Shown: one piece after another, positions 17,013 to 28,370 of the stretch
Layout: the number at the start of each line of letters is the position of its first letter
Position numbering within the stretch: the first letter of the stretch is position 1
NCBI GenBank assembly: GCA_900112325.1
Contig: FOLJ01000008.1
Coordinates: 1 to 64,000, forward strand
DNA length: 64,000 nucleotides
DNA from: Micromonospora sediminimaris
GTDB lineage: Bacteria; Actinomycetota; Actinomycetes; Mycobacteriales; Micromonosporaceae
Direction of reading: 5' to 3'
The notes under the pieces: generated by a model
The model's database searches: none
Seen by the model: the letters and a program-made list of their open reading frames with translations, nothing else
Told to the model about the DNA's origin: nothing
Translations under genes and position numbers: made by a program

Positions 17013-17179
17013 GACCGCTCCCTCGTGTCGTCCGACCGGGCCATGGTGCCCGACGCCCCCGACAACATATTTGACGAGTCAACTATTCCGCGAGCCCCGC
17101 ACACACCAGTGTCCCCTGTCACGTCCTCCCCATCCCCGGCCGCGACCGGCGACGCCGTCGACGAAACCGGACAACGGGG

Positions 17180-17833
17180 TCAGGTTCGGCGTCGCGGCAC
17201 GTGCCGGCGGTACGGGCTGACGGTGGGGTCGCCGGTGATCCAGAAGCGCCAGGGCACGTCGTGTGCGGCGGCCACGCCGACGCGTGGGCCGGCGGAGACA
17301 GCCGACGGGGCGACCGGGCGGGTCGGCGGCGACAGCAGCAACGGCCCGGTCCCGTCGAGCATGCAGGTGCCGTTCGCCGCCGCGTCGACGCCGAGCGCGA
17401 CCACCAGCCGTGCGGGTCCGCGCGCGAGATCCCGGTCGGCCACCTCGCCACGCCGCTTGCGGGCCAGGTCCATACCGTCGACCACCTCGCCGGCACGCAG
17501 CAGGACCGCCGCCGCCTCCCCCTCGTCCCCGCAGACGACGTTGAGGCACCAGTGCATCCCGAAGACGAAGTAGGTGTAGGCGTAGCCCGCGGGACCGAAC
17601 ATCACAGTCGTCCGGGGCGTCGGTCCGCGATGCGCGTGCGAGGCGGGATCCACCCCGGTGCCGGCGTACGCCTCGACCTCGGTCAGCCTGATCCGGACCC
17701 CGTTGGCCGACACCTCCCAGCCCAGCAGGTGCCGCGCCGTCTGCGCGACGTCGGCGGCCGGGGCACTCGACCAGGGATGCTCCACGCCTCCAGGTAACCC
17801 GGCCCGGGTCCGACCGGCAAGCCGCGCCCCCAT
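17180..17833 (-). CDS. DNA-3-methyladenine glycosylase
   Basis: An AAG/Mpg-type glycosylase that removes alkylated purines in base-excision repair. The core TEVEAYAG, DPASHAHRGPTPRTTVMFGP and AYTYFVFGMHWCLNVV segments carry the catalytic Glu and DNA-intercalating region of this family. The length of about 217 residues is usual. The start is uncertain: ATG 17833 is chosen, but a GTG some 50 bases downstream (reading EHPWSS) is possible. It stands alone between the LLM and two-component genes. Confidence 0.9.
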   Translation of the reverse strand: MGARLAGRTRAGLPGGVEHPWSSAPAADVAQTARHLLGWEVSANGVRIRLTEVEAYAGTGVDPASHAHRGPTPRTTVMFGPAGYAYTYFVFGMHWCLNVVCGDEGEAAAVLLRAGEVVDGMDLARKRRGEVADRDLARGPARLVVALGVDAAANGTCMLDGTGPLLLSPPTRPVAPSAVSAGPRVGVAAAHDVPWRFWITGDPTVSPYRRHVPRRRT

Positions 17834-17881
17834 GCTGATCGAGGGCCACGGCCGCAACATCCGGCAGGCAGGACGCGAAGA

Positions 17882-18574
17882 TCACGCAGAGGATCGACGT
17901 GCGACGAGATCGTTCTCGTAGGCTGCGATGACGAGCTGGGCTCGATCTCGGGCGTCGAGCTTGGTGAGCAGGTTGCCGACGTGGGTCTTGACCGTCTTGA
18001 TCGAGATGGTGAGTGTCCGGGCGATCTCGTCGTTGGACAGGCCGCGAGCCACGAGAGACAGCACCTCGGTCTCGCGGCCGGTGAGCCTGTCGATCTTCCG
18101 GACCTCGGGTGGGCCGGGCCGGTCGAGGTAGTGCGCGACGAAGCGGGTGAGAATGCTTGGCGCGAAAAGGGACTCGCCCGCGTGGGTCCGTCGGATGGCG
18201 TCGACGAGTTGGTCCGGGTGTGCGTCCTTGAGCAGGAAGCCGTGCGCCCCGGCGCGCAGCGCGGCAGCCACGTACTCGTCGAGCGCGAACATGCTGAGCA
18301 CGAGGACCCTGGTACCGCTCAGTTCGGTGGCGGCGGTGATGCGTCCGGTCGCTTCGATGCCGTCGCCGTCGGGCATCCGGATGTCCATCAGGACGACGTC
18401 GGGGCGGCGTTCACGGGTGAGCGACACGGCCTCGTGTCCGGTGGCAGCCTGACCGACGACGGTGAGGCCCGGGGTGCCGTCGATGAGCAGGGCGAGGCTG
18501 TGCCGCAGGAGCGGCTGGTCGTCCGCGACGAGCACCCCGATGCTTGTGGATGGGCCCGCTGATTCAGTTGTCAT
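17882..18574 (-). CDS. NarL/LuxR-family response regulator
   Basis: 230 residues: a receiver domain with the acidic pocket VADDQ and phosphoacceptor Asp at about residue 64 (VVLMDIRMPDGDG), and a C-terminal LuxR-type helix-turn-helix (LTGRETEVLSLVARGLSNDE, about 165-225). The start ATG 18574 lies in an ATGA overlap with the histidine kinase stop, so the pair is translationally coupled. The likely target is the divergent ABC exporter operon starting at 19556. Confidence 0.95.
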   Translation of the reverse strand: MTTESAGPSTSIGVLVADDQPLLRHSLALLIDGTPGLTVVGQAATGHEAVSLTRERRPDVVLMDIRMPDGDGIEATGRITAATELSGTRVLVLSMFALDEYVAAALRAGAHGFLLKDAHPDQLVDAIRRTHAGESLFAPSILTRFVAHYLDRPGPPEVRKIDRLTGRETEVLSLVARGLSNDEIARTLTISIKTVKTHVGNLLTKLDARDRAQLVIAAYENDLVARRSSA

Positions 18575-19431
18575 CCGGACCGCCGGGCCGGGAGGCGCGC
18601 CGTGAGCTGGAAGCCCGGCCCGGACGGGCCGGCGCGCAGGGCACCATCGAGCATGCTCACCCGCTCGCGCAGACCGTCCAGGCCGTGGCCGGCCCCGGGG
18701 CGGGGTCGCCAGCCGGGGCGGGGACCGGTGTCCCGTACCTCCACCACGATCGCCTCGCCGTCGCGATCCACGGTGACGTGCACGCAGGTCGGCCCGGCGT
18801 GCCGGGCCGTGTTGCTCAGGCCCTCGCGGACGATCGCGCACACGGTGAGCTGCACGCCAGGTGGCACCTCGCCGACCTTCCGCACCTCGACGGTGGCGGC
18901 GATCCCGGCGGCGGTCGTGGAGCGCACGATCTCCGGTAGGGCGTCGAGTGTGTCGGGCGGCCGCAGGGGAGCGGGCTCGGCGCCAGGTGCGCGGAGCACG
19001 TCGAGCATCCGCCGCAGTTCGGCCGTGGTCTCCCGACCGACCTGTTCGATGTCGGCCAGGGCGTTCGCCCGTTCGGCCGCACCGGTCGGCCCGGTCACTC
19101 GGGCGGCCGTGGCGGCACGCACCGTGACCAGGCCCAGGCCATGCGAGACGAGATCGTGAAGCTCACGGGCGATGCGCAACCGTTCCGCCGCCGCGGCCCG
19201 CTCAGCCGCCCAGGCGGTCAGCCGGTCCTCGTACACCCGCCGCTCCTGACGGGCGCCGATCACCGCCCAGAGCAACGCTGCGACGGCGGTCGTGGTGATC
19301 ACCGTCAGCAGGAGCGTCCCGGCCGGCCCCACGGTGCCCGCCGTCATCAGGCAGAGGAGCAGAGCCACCGGCACCGATACGGCGACGGCGGACAGCCAGG
19401 GGCGCCGTGTCGGTCGCCCGTCAGGTGCCAT
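18571..19431 (-). CDS. Sensor histidine kinase (HisKA_3 type)
   Basis: 286 residues. Two close membrane helices (about 14-33 and 36-58) leave almost no extracellular loop, a layout common in intramembrane-sensing kinases that detect cell-envelope stress. The phosphoacceptor His is at about residue 92 (ELHDLVSHGLG), and the ATPase domain shows EGLSNTARHAG and GHGLDGLRERV. It is divergent from the ABC transporter operon and coupled to the response regulator. Such sets often respond to peptide or lipid-II-binding antibiotics; the actual ligand is unknown. Confidence 0.93.
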   Translation of the reverse strand: MAPDGRPTRRPWLSAVAVSVPVALLLCLMTAGTVGPAGTLLLTVITTTAVAALLWAVIGARQERRVYEDRLTAWAAERAAAAERLRIARELHDLVSHGLGLVTVRAATAARVTGPTGAAERANALADIEQVGRETTAELRRMLDVLRAPGAEPAPLRPPDTLDALPEIVRSTTAAGIAATVEVRKVGEVPPGVQLTVCAIVREGLSNTARHAGPTCVHVTVDRDGEAIVVEVRDTGPRPGWRPRPGAGHGLDGLRERVSMLDGALRAGPSGPGFQLTARLPARRSG

Positions 19432-19555
19432 CTCGCGAGTCTAGGAACCCGGACCGTGGCCTGACATCGGACCTGGGTCGGAGCGACCTGAGGTGGGCGG
19501 GCCGGCGGAAGTCCCGGCTCTGGTCCGATGACGCGGACCGGCACCCTGAGCTGAC

Positions 19556-20275
19556 ATGGTGCTCATGCTGTCAGTCGAGCGTCTGGTCAAGCGGCGCGGC
19601 TCCCGCGAGATCCTCACCGATGTCACCTTCCGGGCCGCACCGGGCCGGGTGACAGGTCTGCTGGGGCCGAACGGTGCGGGCAAGTCATCCACCCTGCGCA
19701 TCCTGTTGGGCCTGGACCGGGCGGATGCCGGCACGGCCCTGGTCGACGACCAACCGTACCGGCGCCTGCGCCAGCCGTTACGCACCGTCGGGTCGATGCT
19801 GGAGGGCTCCGGCGCACACCGCTCCCGAACCGCGCGCAATCACCTCACCTGGATGGCGCGCAGCAACGGCATCCCGATCCGACGGGTGGCCGAGGTGCTC
19901 GATCAGGTCGGGCTCGGTGCCGCCGGAGGAACCAGGGTCGGCCGGTTCTCGCTCGGCATGTGCCAGCGGCTCGGGCTGGCCGCCGCGCTGCTCGGCGAAC
20001 CACGTGCACTCGTGCTCGACGAGCCGGTGAACGGGCTCGATCCGGAGGGCATTCGCTGGATCCGCGTTCTGCTGCGCGGGCACGCGGACGCCGGTGGCAC
20101 CGTGCTGCTCTCCAGCCACCTGATGAGGGAGGTGGACGAGATCGCCGACGACCTGGTCGTCATCGCCCACGGCCGGGTTGTCGCCGCCGGTCCGATCCGC
20201 GAGGTCACGGCCGGCTATCCGACACTGGAGGATGCCTTCTTCGCCCTCACCGGGCCGACGGCAGGTGGGCGATGA
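19556..20275 (+). CDS. ABC exporter ATP-binding subunit
   Basis: A 239-residue nucleotide-binding domain: Walker A GPNGAGKSS at about 37-45, signature FSLGMCQRL, Walker B ALVLDEPVNGLDPEG, and switch His in LLSSHLMREVDE. It is of the drug/lantibiotic self-protection type (BcrA-like). The start could also be ATG 19565. It is the first gene of a three-gene operon with two permease genes overlapping by 4 bp each, and it is divergent from a two-component system. Confidence 0.93.
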   Translation: MVLMLSVERLVKRRGSREILTDVTFRAAPGRVTGLLGPNGAGKSSTLRILLGLDRADAGTALVDDQPYRRLRQPLRTVGSMLEGSGAHRSRTARNHLTWMARSNGIPIRRVAEVLDQVGLGAAGGTRVGRFSLGMCQRLGLAAALLGEPRALVLDEPVNGLDPEGIRWIRVLLRGHADAGGTVLLSSHLMREVDEIADDLVVIAHGRVVAAGPIREVTAGYPTLEDAFFALTGPTAGGR

Positions 20276-21057
20276 CCTTCTTCGACGCGGTCGCCGCCGA
20301 GATTCGGAAGACGGCGACGCTGCCGGCGACCATGGTCGCGCTGGCTGTCACGGTGCTCGGTCCGGTCGCGATCACTCTGATCAACGCCATCGGCGTCCGC
20401 GCCGCGCTGCGCAGCGGACGGTCCGAGCTGACGGCCTACACCTCGCCTGTCGATGCGGTCTTCTCCGCGGTGCCGATCGGCACGGTCGGCGCGGTGGTCC
20501 TCGGCGTCGTCGCCGTCAGCGGCGAGTACACCGCGAACAGTGCCAGGATCGGCGGCGGTCGGCAGATCACCACGACCCTCACCGCCATCCCCAACCGCCT
20601 CGGCGTGCTGGCCGCCAAGGCCGTCACCGTCGCCCTGCTGGTCGCGGTCGCGGCTCTGGTGGTGATTCCCGCCTCGCTGGCGCTGGCCAGCGGGATAGTC
20701 GGCGCCGACGCTCCGCCGGCCCCGGAAGGGGTGCTGTCCCGCGCTGTCGGTGCCGGGATCTACTGGCTGCTCACGGCGTTGATCGCCCTCGCGGTCACGG
20801 TCTTCACCCGCAACGGGATCGTTCCGATCATCGTGCTCGTGGTGAACAGCAGCCTCGTCTCGGTCTCCGTGCTGCTGTCGCACCTCACCCCGCTCGCGAG
20901 GTTCCTGCCCGATCTCGCGGGCATGAGCATGTTCGCCGGCGACCTGCTGGCGTTCGACGACGCGCTCGCCCCGGTCACCGGCGGCCTGGTCATGGCCACC
21001 TGGACGGCCGGGCTGCTCGCGCTGGCCGGTGCGGTCTTCCTGCGGCGGGACGCGTGA
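20272..21057 (+). CDS. ABC-2-type permease
   Basis: A 261-residue membrane protein with about six hydrophobic segments and the ABC-2 features FSAVPIGTVGAVVLGVVAVSGEYT and a C-terminal FLRRDA end. It starts at ATG 20272 in an ATGA overlap with the ATPase gene and is followed by a homologous permease. Together they probably form an exporter of drugs, peptides or lipids; the cargo is unknown. Confidence 0.88.
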   Translation: MTFFDAVAAEIRKTATLPATMVALAVTVLGPVAITLINAIGVRAALRSGRSELTAYTSPVDAVFSAVPIGTVGAVVLGVVAVSGEYTANSARIGGGRQITTTLTAIPNRLGVLAAKAVTVALLVAVAALVVIPASLALASGIVGADAPPAPEGVLSRAVGAGIYWLLTALIALAVTVFTRNGIVPIIVLVVNSSLVSVSVLLSHLTPLARFLPDLAGMSMFAGDLLAFDDALAPVTGGLVMATWTAGLLALAGAVFLRRDA

Positions 21058-21776
21058 TCCGCGCCTGCGCCCGCGCCACCGTCGCGGAGTTGACCAAGCT
21101 GTTCGGCCTGCCTGCGGCGCTGGCCGCGGTCTTCGGCACGATCGGCGCAGCCGTCGCCATCAGCGGGGCGTTGGCCGCCTCGCCGGTCGGGGCGAACGAG
21201 CCGGTCGCGGTCGTCCTCCAGGCGGTGCCGTACCTCCAGGCCGGCACCATCTCGCTCGGCGTCCTCGCGGTCGGAACCGAATACGCCGATGGGCAGATCC
21301 ACACCACCCTGCTGTGCGTGCCGGACCGCCTGGCCGTGCCGGCCGCCAAGACCATCGCCTACCTGGCCTGGGCTGCCGGAACCGTCGTCGCGGCGCTCGC
21401 CGTCGGGTTGCTCACGGCCCGAATCGCCCTGGCCACGCGGGACGTCCCGGTGGTCACCGACGGTTTCCCGTGGACAGTCGTCGGCGCGGCGGTCCATCTC
21501 GCGCTCATCGGGTTGCTCGGGCTGGCTTTTGCCGCGCTCCTGCGGGCCGTCGTTTCCGCTCTCGTCGTCACGCTCAGCCTGGTTCTGGTCGTCTCGCCGG
21601 TGCTGGACGCCGTCACCCCGCACGCTCGTTACCTGCCGGACCAGGCGGGTGGCCTGCTCTACCTTCCCGACCCGGCACGGGTCCTGACGCCCGCCACCGG
21701 CCTGCTCGTTCTGCTCGGTTGGGTCGTCGTCATCGGGAGTGCGGCGGTGACTGCCTTCCGACGCCGGGACGCCTGA
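21054..21776 (+). CDS. Second ABC-2-type permease
   Basis: A 240-residue, six-helix membrane protein. It resembles the preceding permease in layout (AGTISLGVLAVGTEYADGQIHTTL parallels the partner's GEYTANSARIGGGRQITTTL) and ends RRRDA. The GTG start at 21054 overlaps the previous stop by 4 bases. The two permeases probably form a heterodimer with two copies of the ATPase. Confidence 0.86.
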   Translation: MIRACARATVAELTKLFGLPAALAAVFGTIGAAVAISGALAASPVGANEPVAVVLQAVPYLQAGTISLGVLAVGTEYADGQIHTTLLCVPDRLAVPAAKTIAYLAWAAGTVVAALAVGLLTARIALATRDVPVVTDGFPWTVVGAAVHLALIGLLGLAFAALLRAVVSALVVTLSLVLVVSPVLDAVTPHARYLPDQAGGLLYLPDPARVLTPATGLLVLLGWVVVIGSAAVTAFRRRDA

Positions 21777-21834
21777 GGCCGATCACCCTCTCCACCCCTA
21801 CCTCCCCCGCCCCGCCGCCGGGCGCGTCGAGGCA

Positions 21835-21894
21835 GCAGTTTCGGGGAAACCGTCGCCTCCGGGCACGCTGAGGCGACAGTTTCCCCGAAACTGC
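21835..21894. terminator. Large nested hairpin between convergent operons
   Basis: A 16-bp perfect outer stem (21835-21850 with 21879-21894) encloses a second 7-bp stem (21853-21859 with 21870-21876) and a 10-base loop. It lies between the convergent ABC permease and argH genes and should work on both strands. Its outer arm shares the CAGTTTCC core with the palindrome at 55701-55745. Confidence 0.65.
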
Positions 21895-21919
21895 ACGAGC
21901 AACCGCGAAGGGGTGCGGG

Positions 21920-23374
21920 TCAGCGCGGGACCACTGACTCGGCGGTCCAGTTGCGCCAGGTGGTCAGTTGGTCGGCGGCGGTGGCTAGTTGGTCGGCCAC
22001 CGGGCCGGGACCCGTGGAGCCGGGGGTGATCCGGGCGGCGAGGGCGGACCGGACCGAGAGCACGTCGCGGACGCTCGGGTCGAGGTGCTCGCTGACGGTG
22101 GCCAGGTCGGCGTCGGAGACCTCGTCGAGAGCGCAGTCCCGGGCCGCGCAGAGCGCCACCAGCTTGCCGGTGATCTCGTGCGCGTCGCGGAACGGCACGC
22201 CCTTGCGGACCAGCCAGTCGGCCACCTCGGTGGCGAGGGAGAAGCCCACCGGCGCGGCGGCGACCAGGCGGTCGACGCGTACCGTCATGGTGGAGATCAT
22301 CCCGGCGAGCGCCGGCAGCAGCAGTTCCAGGGTGTCGACCGCGTCGAAGGCCGGCTCCTTGTCCTCCTGCATGTCCCGGTCGTACGTCATCGGCAGGCCC
22401 TTGAGCATGGTCAGCACGGCGACCAGCCCGCCGACGAGCCGCCCGGACTTGCCCCGGGCCAGCTCGGCGATGTCCGCGTTCTTCTTCTGCGGCATGATCG
22501 ACGAGCCGGTGGCGAAGGCGTCGTCCAGCTCCACCCAGCCGAACTCCTGCGACGTCCAGAGCACCACCTCCTCACCGAGCCGGGACAGGTGCACCCCGAT
22601 CATCGCGGTGACGAAGAGGAACTCGGCGACGAAGTCCCGGTCGGCGACCGCGTCCATCGAGTTGGCGAAGGACGTCCGGAAACCCAACTCCTTCGAGACC
22701 GCCCCCGGGTCCAGCGGCAGCCCCGAACCGGCCAGCGCCCCCGCGCCGAGCGGGCTGACCGCGGTCCGGTGGTCCCAGTCGCGCAGCCGTTCCAGGTCCC
22801 GCAGCAGCGGCTGCACGTGGGCGAGCAGCCAGTGGCCGAAGGTGACCGGCTGGGCGTGTTGCAGGTGGGTCATGCCGGGTGCGGCGGTGTCGACGTGCCG
22901 TCCGGCCTGCTCGACGAGCGCCTCGGCCAACTCCACCAGCCGCGCGGCCACGCCCCGCGCGTGGTCACGCAGGTAGAGCCGCAGGTCGGTGGCGACCTGG
23001 TCGTTGCGGGACCGGCCGGCACGCAGCTTGCCACCGAGGCTGCCGAGCCGCTCCAGCAGCCCGCGCTCCAGGGCGGTGTGCACGTCCTCGTCGTCGACGG
23101 TGGGACGGAACGTGCCCGAGGCGCAGGCGGCCTCCAGGTCGTCGAGGGCGGCGAGGATGCGGCCCAGTTCCTCCGGGTCGAGCAGGCCGGCGCCGGCCAG
23201 CACCCGGGCGTGCGCCCGGGAACCCGCGATGTCGTACGGGGCCAGCCGCCAGTCGAACTGCACGCTCACCGACAGGCGGGCCAGGGCTTCGGACGGGCCA
23301 CCGGCGAAGCGCCCTCCCCACAGGCTCGTCCGGTTGGCCGCTGCGCTGTTCTCGGTCAGGCTCTTGTCATCCAC
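21920..23374 (-). CDS. argH: Argininosuccinate lyase
   Basis: The last step of arginine synthesis: splits argininosuccinate to arginine and fumarate. The 484-residue protein belongs to the fumarase/aspartase superfamily with the signature GSSIMPQKKN and the N-terminal LWGGRF and SRNDQVATDLRLY motifs. The GTG at 23374 gives the expected length. It is the last gene of the argCJBDFRH cluster, 67 bp after argR. Confidence 0.97.
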   Translation of the reverse strand: MDDKSLTENSAAANRTSLWGGRFAGGPSEALARLSVSVQFDWRLAPYDIAGSRAHARVLAGAGLLDPEELGRILAALDDLEAACASGTFRPTVDDEDVHTALERGLLERLGSLGGKLRAGRSRNDQVATDLRLYLRDHARGVAARLVELAEALVEQAGRHVDTAAPGMTHLQHAQPVTFGHWLLAHVQPLLRDLERLRDWDHRTAVSPLGAGALAGSGLPLDPGAVSKELGFRTSFANSMDAVADRDFVAEFLFVTAMIGVHLSRLGEEVVLWTSQEFGWVELDDAFATGSSIMPQKKNADIAELARGKSGRLVGGLVAVLTMLKGLPMTYDRDMQEDKEPAFDAVDTLELLLPALAGMISTMTVRVDRLVAAAPVGFSLATEVADWLVRKGVPFRDAHEITGKLVALCAARDCALDEVSDADLATVSEHLDPSVRDVLSVRSALAARITPGSTGPGPVADQLATAADQLTTWRNWTAESVVPR

Positions 23375-23441
23375 CCGGTCAATTGTGGTCCCCACGATCA
23401 GCCGCCTTCCCACCGGGCACCCACGTCCGACACGACCTCGC

Positions 23442-26201
<2,760 letters not shown>

Positions 26202-26205
<4 letters not shown>

Positions 26206-27089
26206 GAGGGAATCACCATCGTTCCGAACCCTTCCGAGGTGAACACTTCCAGCAGGGTGGAATGGGCGACCCGACCGTCCACGACGTGCGCGGCCGGCAC
26301 TCCCCCGTTGACGGCCCGCAGGCACGCCTCCATCTTCGGCACCATGCCCGATTCCAGCGACGGCAGCAGCTTCGCCAGCTCATCGGTGCTGATCTCGCTG
26401 ACCAGGCTGGACTTGTCGGGCCAGTCGGCGTACAGGCCGGGCACGTCGGTGAGCACCACCAGCTTGCGCGCCCGCAGGGCTACCGCGAGCGCGGCAGCGG
26501 CGGTGTCGGCGTTCAGGTTGTGCAACACCCCGTCCGCGTCCGGCGCCACCGTGGAGATCACCGGAATCCGGCCGGCGGCGATCAGGTCGTCCACCGCCGA
26601 GACGTCCACCGACTCGACGTCGCCGACCTGGCCGACGTCGACCGGCTGCCCGTCGACGTACGCGGGCCGCCGCACCGCCGTGAACAGCCCGGCGTCCTCG
26701 CCGGAGAGACCGACCGCGAACGGCCCGTACGCATTGATCAAACCGACCAGTTCCCGGCCCACCTGGCCGACCAGCACCATCCGGACCACGTTCATCGCCT
26801 CCGGGGTGGTCACCCGCAGGCCACCCCGGAACTCGCTGTCGATGCCCAGCCGGCCGAGCATCGCCGAGATCTGCGGGCCGCCGCCGTGCACCACCACCGG
26901 TTTCAGCCCGACGTAACGAAGGAACACCATGTCGGCGGCGAAGGCCCGCTGCAACTCCGGGTCGACCATCGCGTTGCCGCCGTACTTGATCACGACCGTG
27001 GACCCGGAGAAGCGGGCCAGCCACGGCAGCGCCTCGATCAGCGTGGCCGCCTTCGCCTGGGCACGGCTCAGATCAGAGCTCAGGGTCAC
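26202..27089 (-). CDS. argB: Acetylglutamate kinase
   Basis: Phosphorylates N-acetylglutamate, usually the arginine-inhibited step. 295 residues; [10 protein letters not shown] carries the ATP-binding Lys, [10 protein letters not shown] the Gly-rich loop, and the C-terminal LNLNAD-like segment reads HNLNADTAA. The N-terminal helix preceding the kinase (about residues 1-22) is typical of arginine-sensitive hexameric enzymes. The GTG 27089 start has GGAAGG 8 bases upstream. A tandem repeat fills the gap to argJ. Confidence 0.96.
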
Positions 27090-27093
27090 CGGA

Positions 27094-27207
27094 CCGACCT
27101 TCCGTTCACGACTGCGGGACTCCGCTGCGCTGCATTCCTCGCGCTCACCGAGCCGATCTTCCGTTCGCGACTGCGGGACTCCGCTGCGCTGCATTCCTCG
27201 CGCTCAC
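27094..27207 (-). repeat. Tandem 55-bp repeat between argJ and argB
   Basis: Two nearly identical 55-bp units (27094-27148 and 27153-27207) repeat with a 59-bp period and differ at about two positions. On the minus strand each begins GTGAGCGCGAGGAATGCAGC. The upstream unit supplies the argJ stop codon TGA and the downstream unit ends just before the argB ribosome-binding region. Confidence 0.9.
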
Positions 27208-28370
27208 GTTGAGTAGGCCGAGTTCTCGTGCACGTAGGCGTGCGACAGGTCGTTGGTCCACACCGTCGCCTCGGTGGTACCGGCGTGCAGGTCGATCCGG
27301 ATGGTCACGTCCCGGCCGGAGAGGTCGACCTTCGAGCGGTCCTCGGCCGCCGCGCCGCCCCGGCAGACCCAGATGCCGTTGACCGCCACGTCCACAGCGT
27401 CCGGCTCGAACGCGGCGCTCGTGGTGCCGACGGCGGCCAGGATCCGACCCCAGTTCGGGTCGTTGCCGAACAGCGCGGTCTTCACCAGGTTGTTGCGGGC
27501 CACCGCCCGGCCCACCTCGACCGCGTCGTCCTCGTCGGCGCTGCCGACGACCTCGATGGCGACCTGCTTGGTGGCGCCCTCGGCGTCGGCGAGCAACTGC
27601 TGAGCCAGGTCGTGACAGGCGGCGGTGACCGCCGAGGCCAGCTCCGTCTCGCTCGGCGCGACGCCCGAGGCACCGCTGGCCAGCAGCAGCACCGTGTCGT
27701 TCGTCGACATACAGCCGTCGGAGTCGACGCGGTCGAAGGTGACCCGGGTGGCCGCCCGCAGCGCGGCGTCGAGCGCCTCCGGCCCGGCCACCGCGTCGGT
27801 GGTGAGGACGCAGAGCATGGTGGCCATCGCCGGGGCCAGCATGCCGGCGCCCTTGGCCATGCCGCCGACGGTCCAGCCGGCGCCGGAGACGACTGTGGTC
27901 TTCGGCCGGGTGTCCGTCGTCATGATCGCTTCAGCGGCGGCACCACCGTTGTCACCCAGGCTCCCGACAGCAGCGGCAACCCCGGGCAGGAGCCGGTCCA
28001 TGGGCAGCCGTTCGCCGATCAGGCCGGTGGAGCAGACCGCCACCTCGCCCGCGCCGATCTGATGCACGTCGGCCGAGGCCAACGAGGCAGCGGTGTGCTC
28101 GGCGGTGGCGTGGGTGTCCTGGAAGCCGGCCGGGCCGGTGCAGGCGTTCGCGCCGCCGGAGTTGAGCACCACCGCCCGCACGATGCCGCCCCGGACGACC
28201 TGCTGGGTCCAGAGCACCGGCGCGGCCTTGACCCGGTTGGCGGTGAAAACACCGGCGACACCAGCGTCGGGTCCGTCGTTGACCACCAGCGCCACATCCG
28301 GCTCGCCGCTGGTCTTCAGGCCGGCGGCCACCCCGGCCGCCCGGAAGCCCCGGGGTGTGGTCACGGTCAC
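27204..28370 (-). CDS. argJ: Glutamate N-acetyltransferase / ornithine acetyltransferase
   Basis: The bifunctional enzyme that recycles the acetyl group from acetylornithine to glutamate. The 388-residue precursor cleaves itself at the ATML motif (seen in MLAPAMATMLCVL), the new N-terminal Thr being the nucleophile. The start is GTG 28370, overlapping the argC stop by 4 bases. The stop codon lies inside the upstream unit of the tandem 55-bp repeat. Confidence 0.96.
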   Translation of the reverse strand: MTVTTPRGFRAAGVAAGLKTSGEPDVALVVNDGPDAGVAGVFTANRVKAAPVLWTQQVVRGGIVRAVVLNSGGANACTGPAGFQDTHATAEHTAASLASADVHQIGAGEVAVCSTGLIGERLPMDRLLPGVAAAVGSLGDNGGAAAEAIMTTDTRPKTTVVSGAGWTVGGMAKGAGMLAPAMATMLCVLTTDAVAGPEALDAALRAATRVTFDRVDSDGCMSTNDTVLLLASGASGVAPSETELASAVTAACHDLAQQLLADAEGATKQVAIEVVGSADEDDAVEVGRAVARNNLVKTALFGNDPNWGRILAAVGTTSAAFEPDAVDVAVNGIWVCRGGAAAEDRSKVDLSGRDVTIRIDLHAGTTEATVWTNDLSHAYVHENSAYST

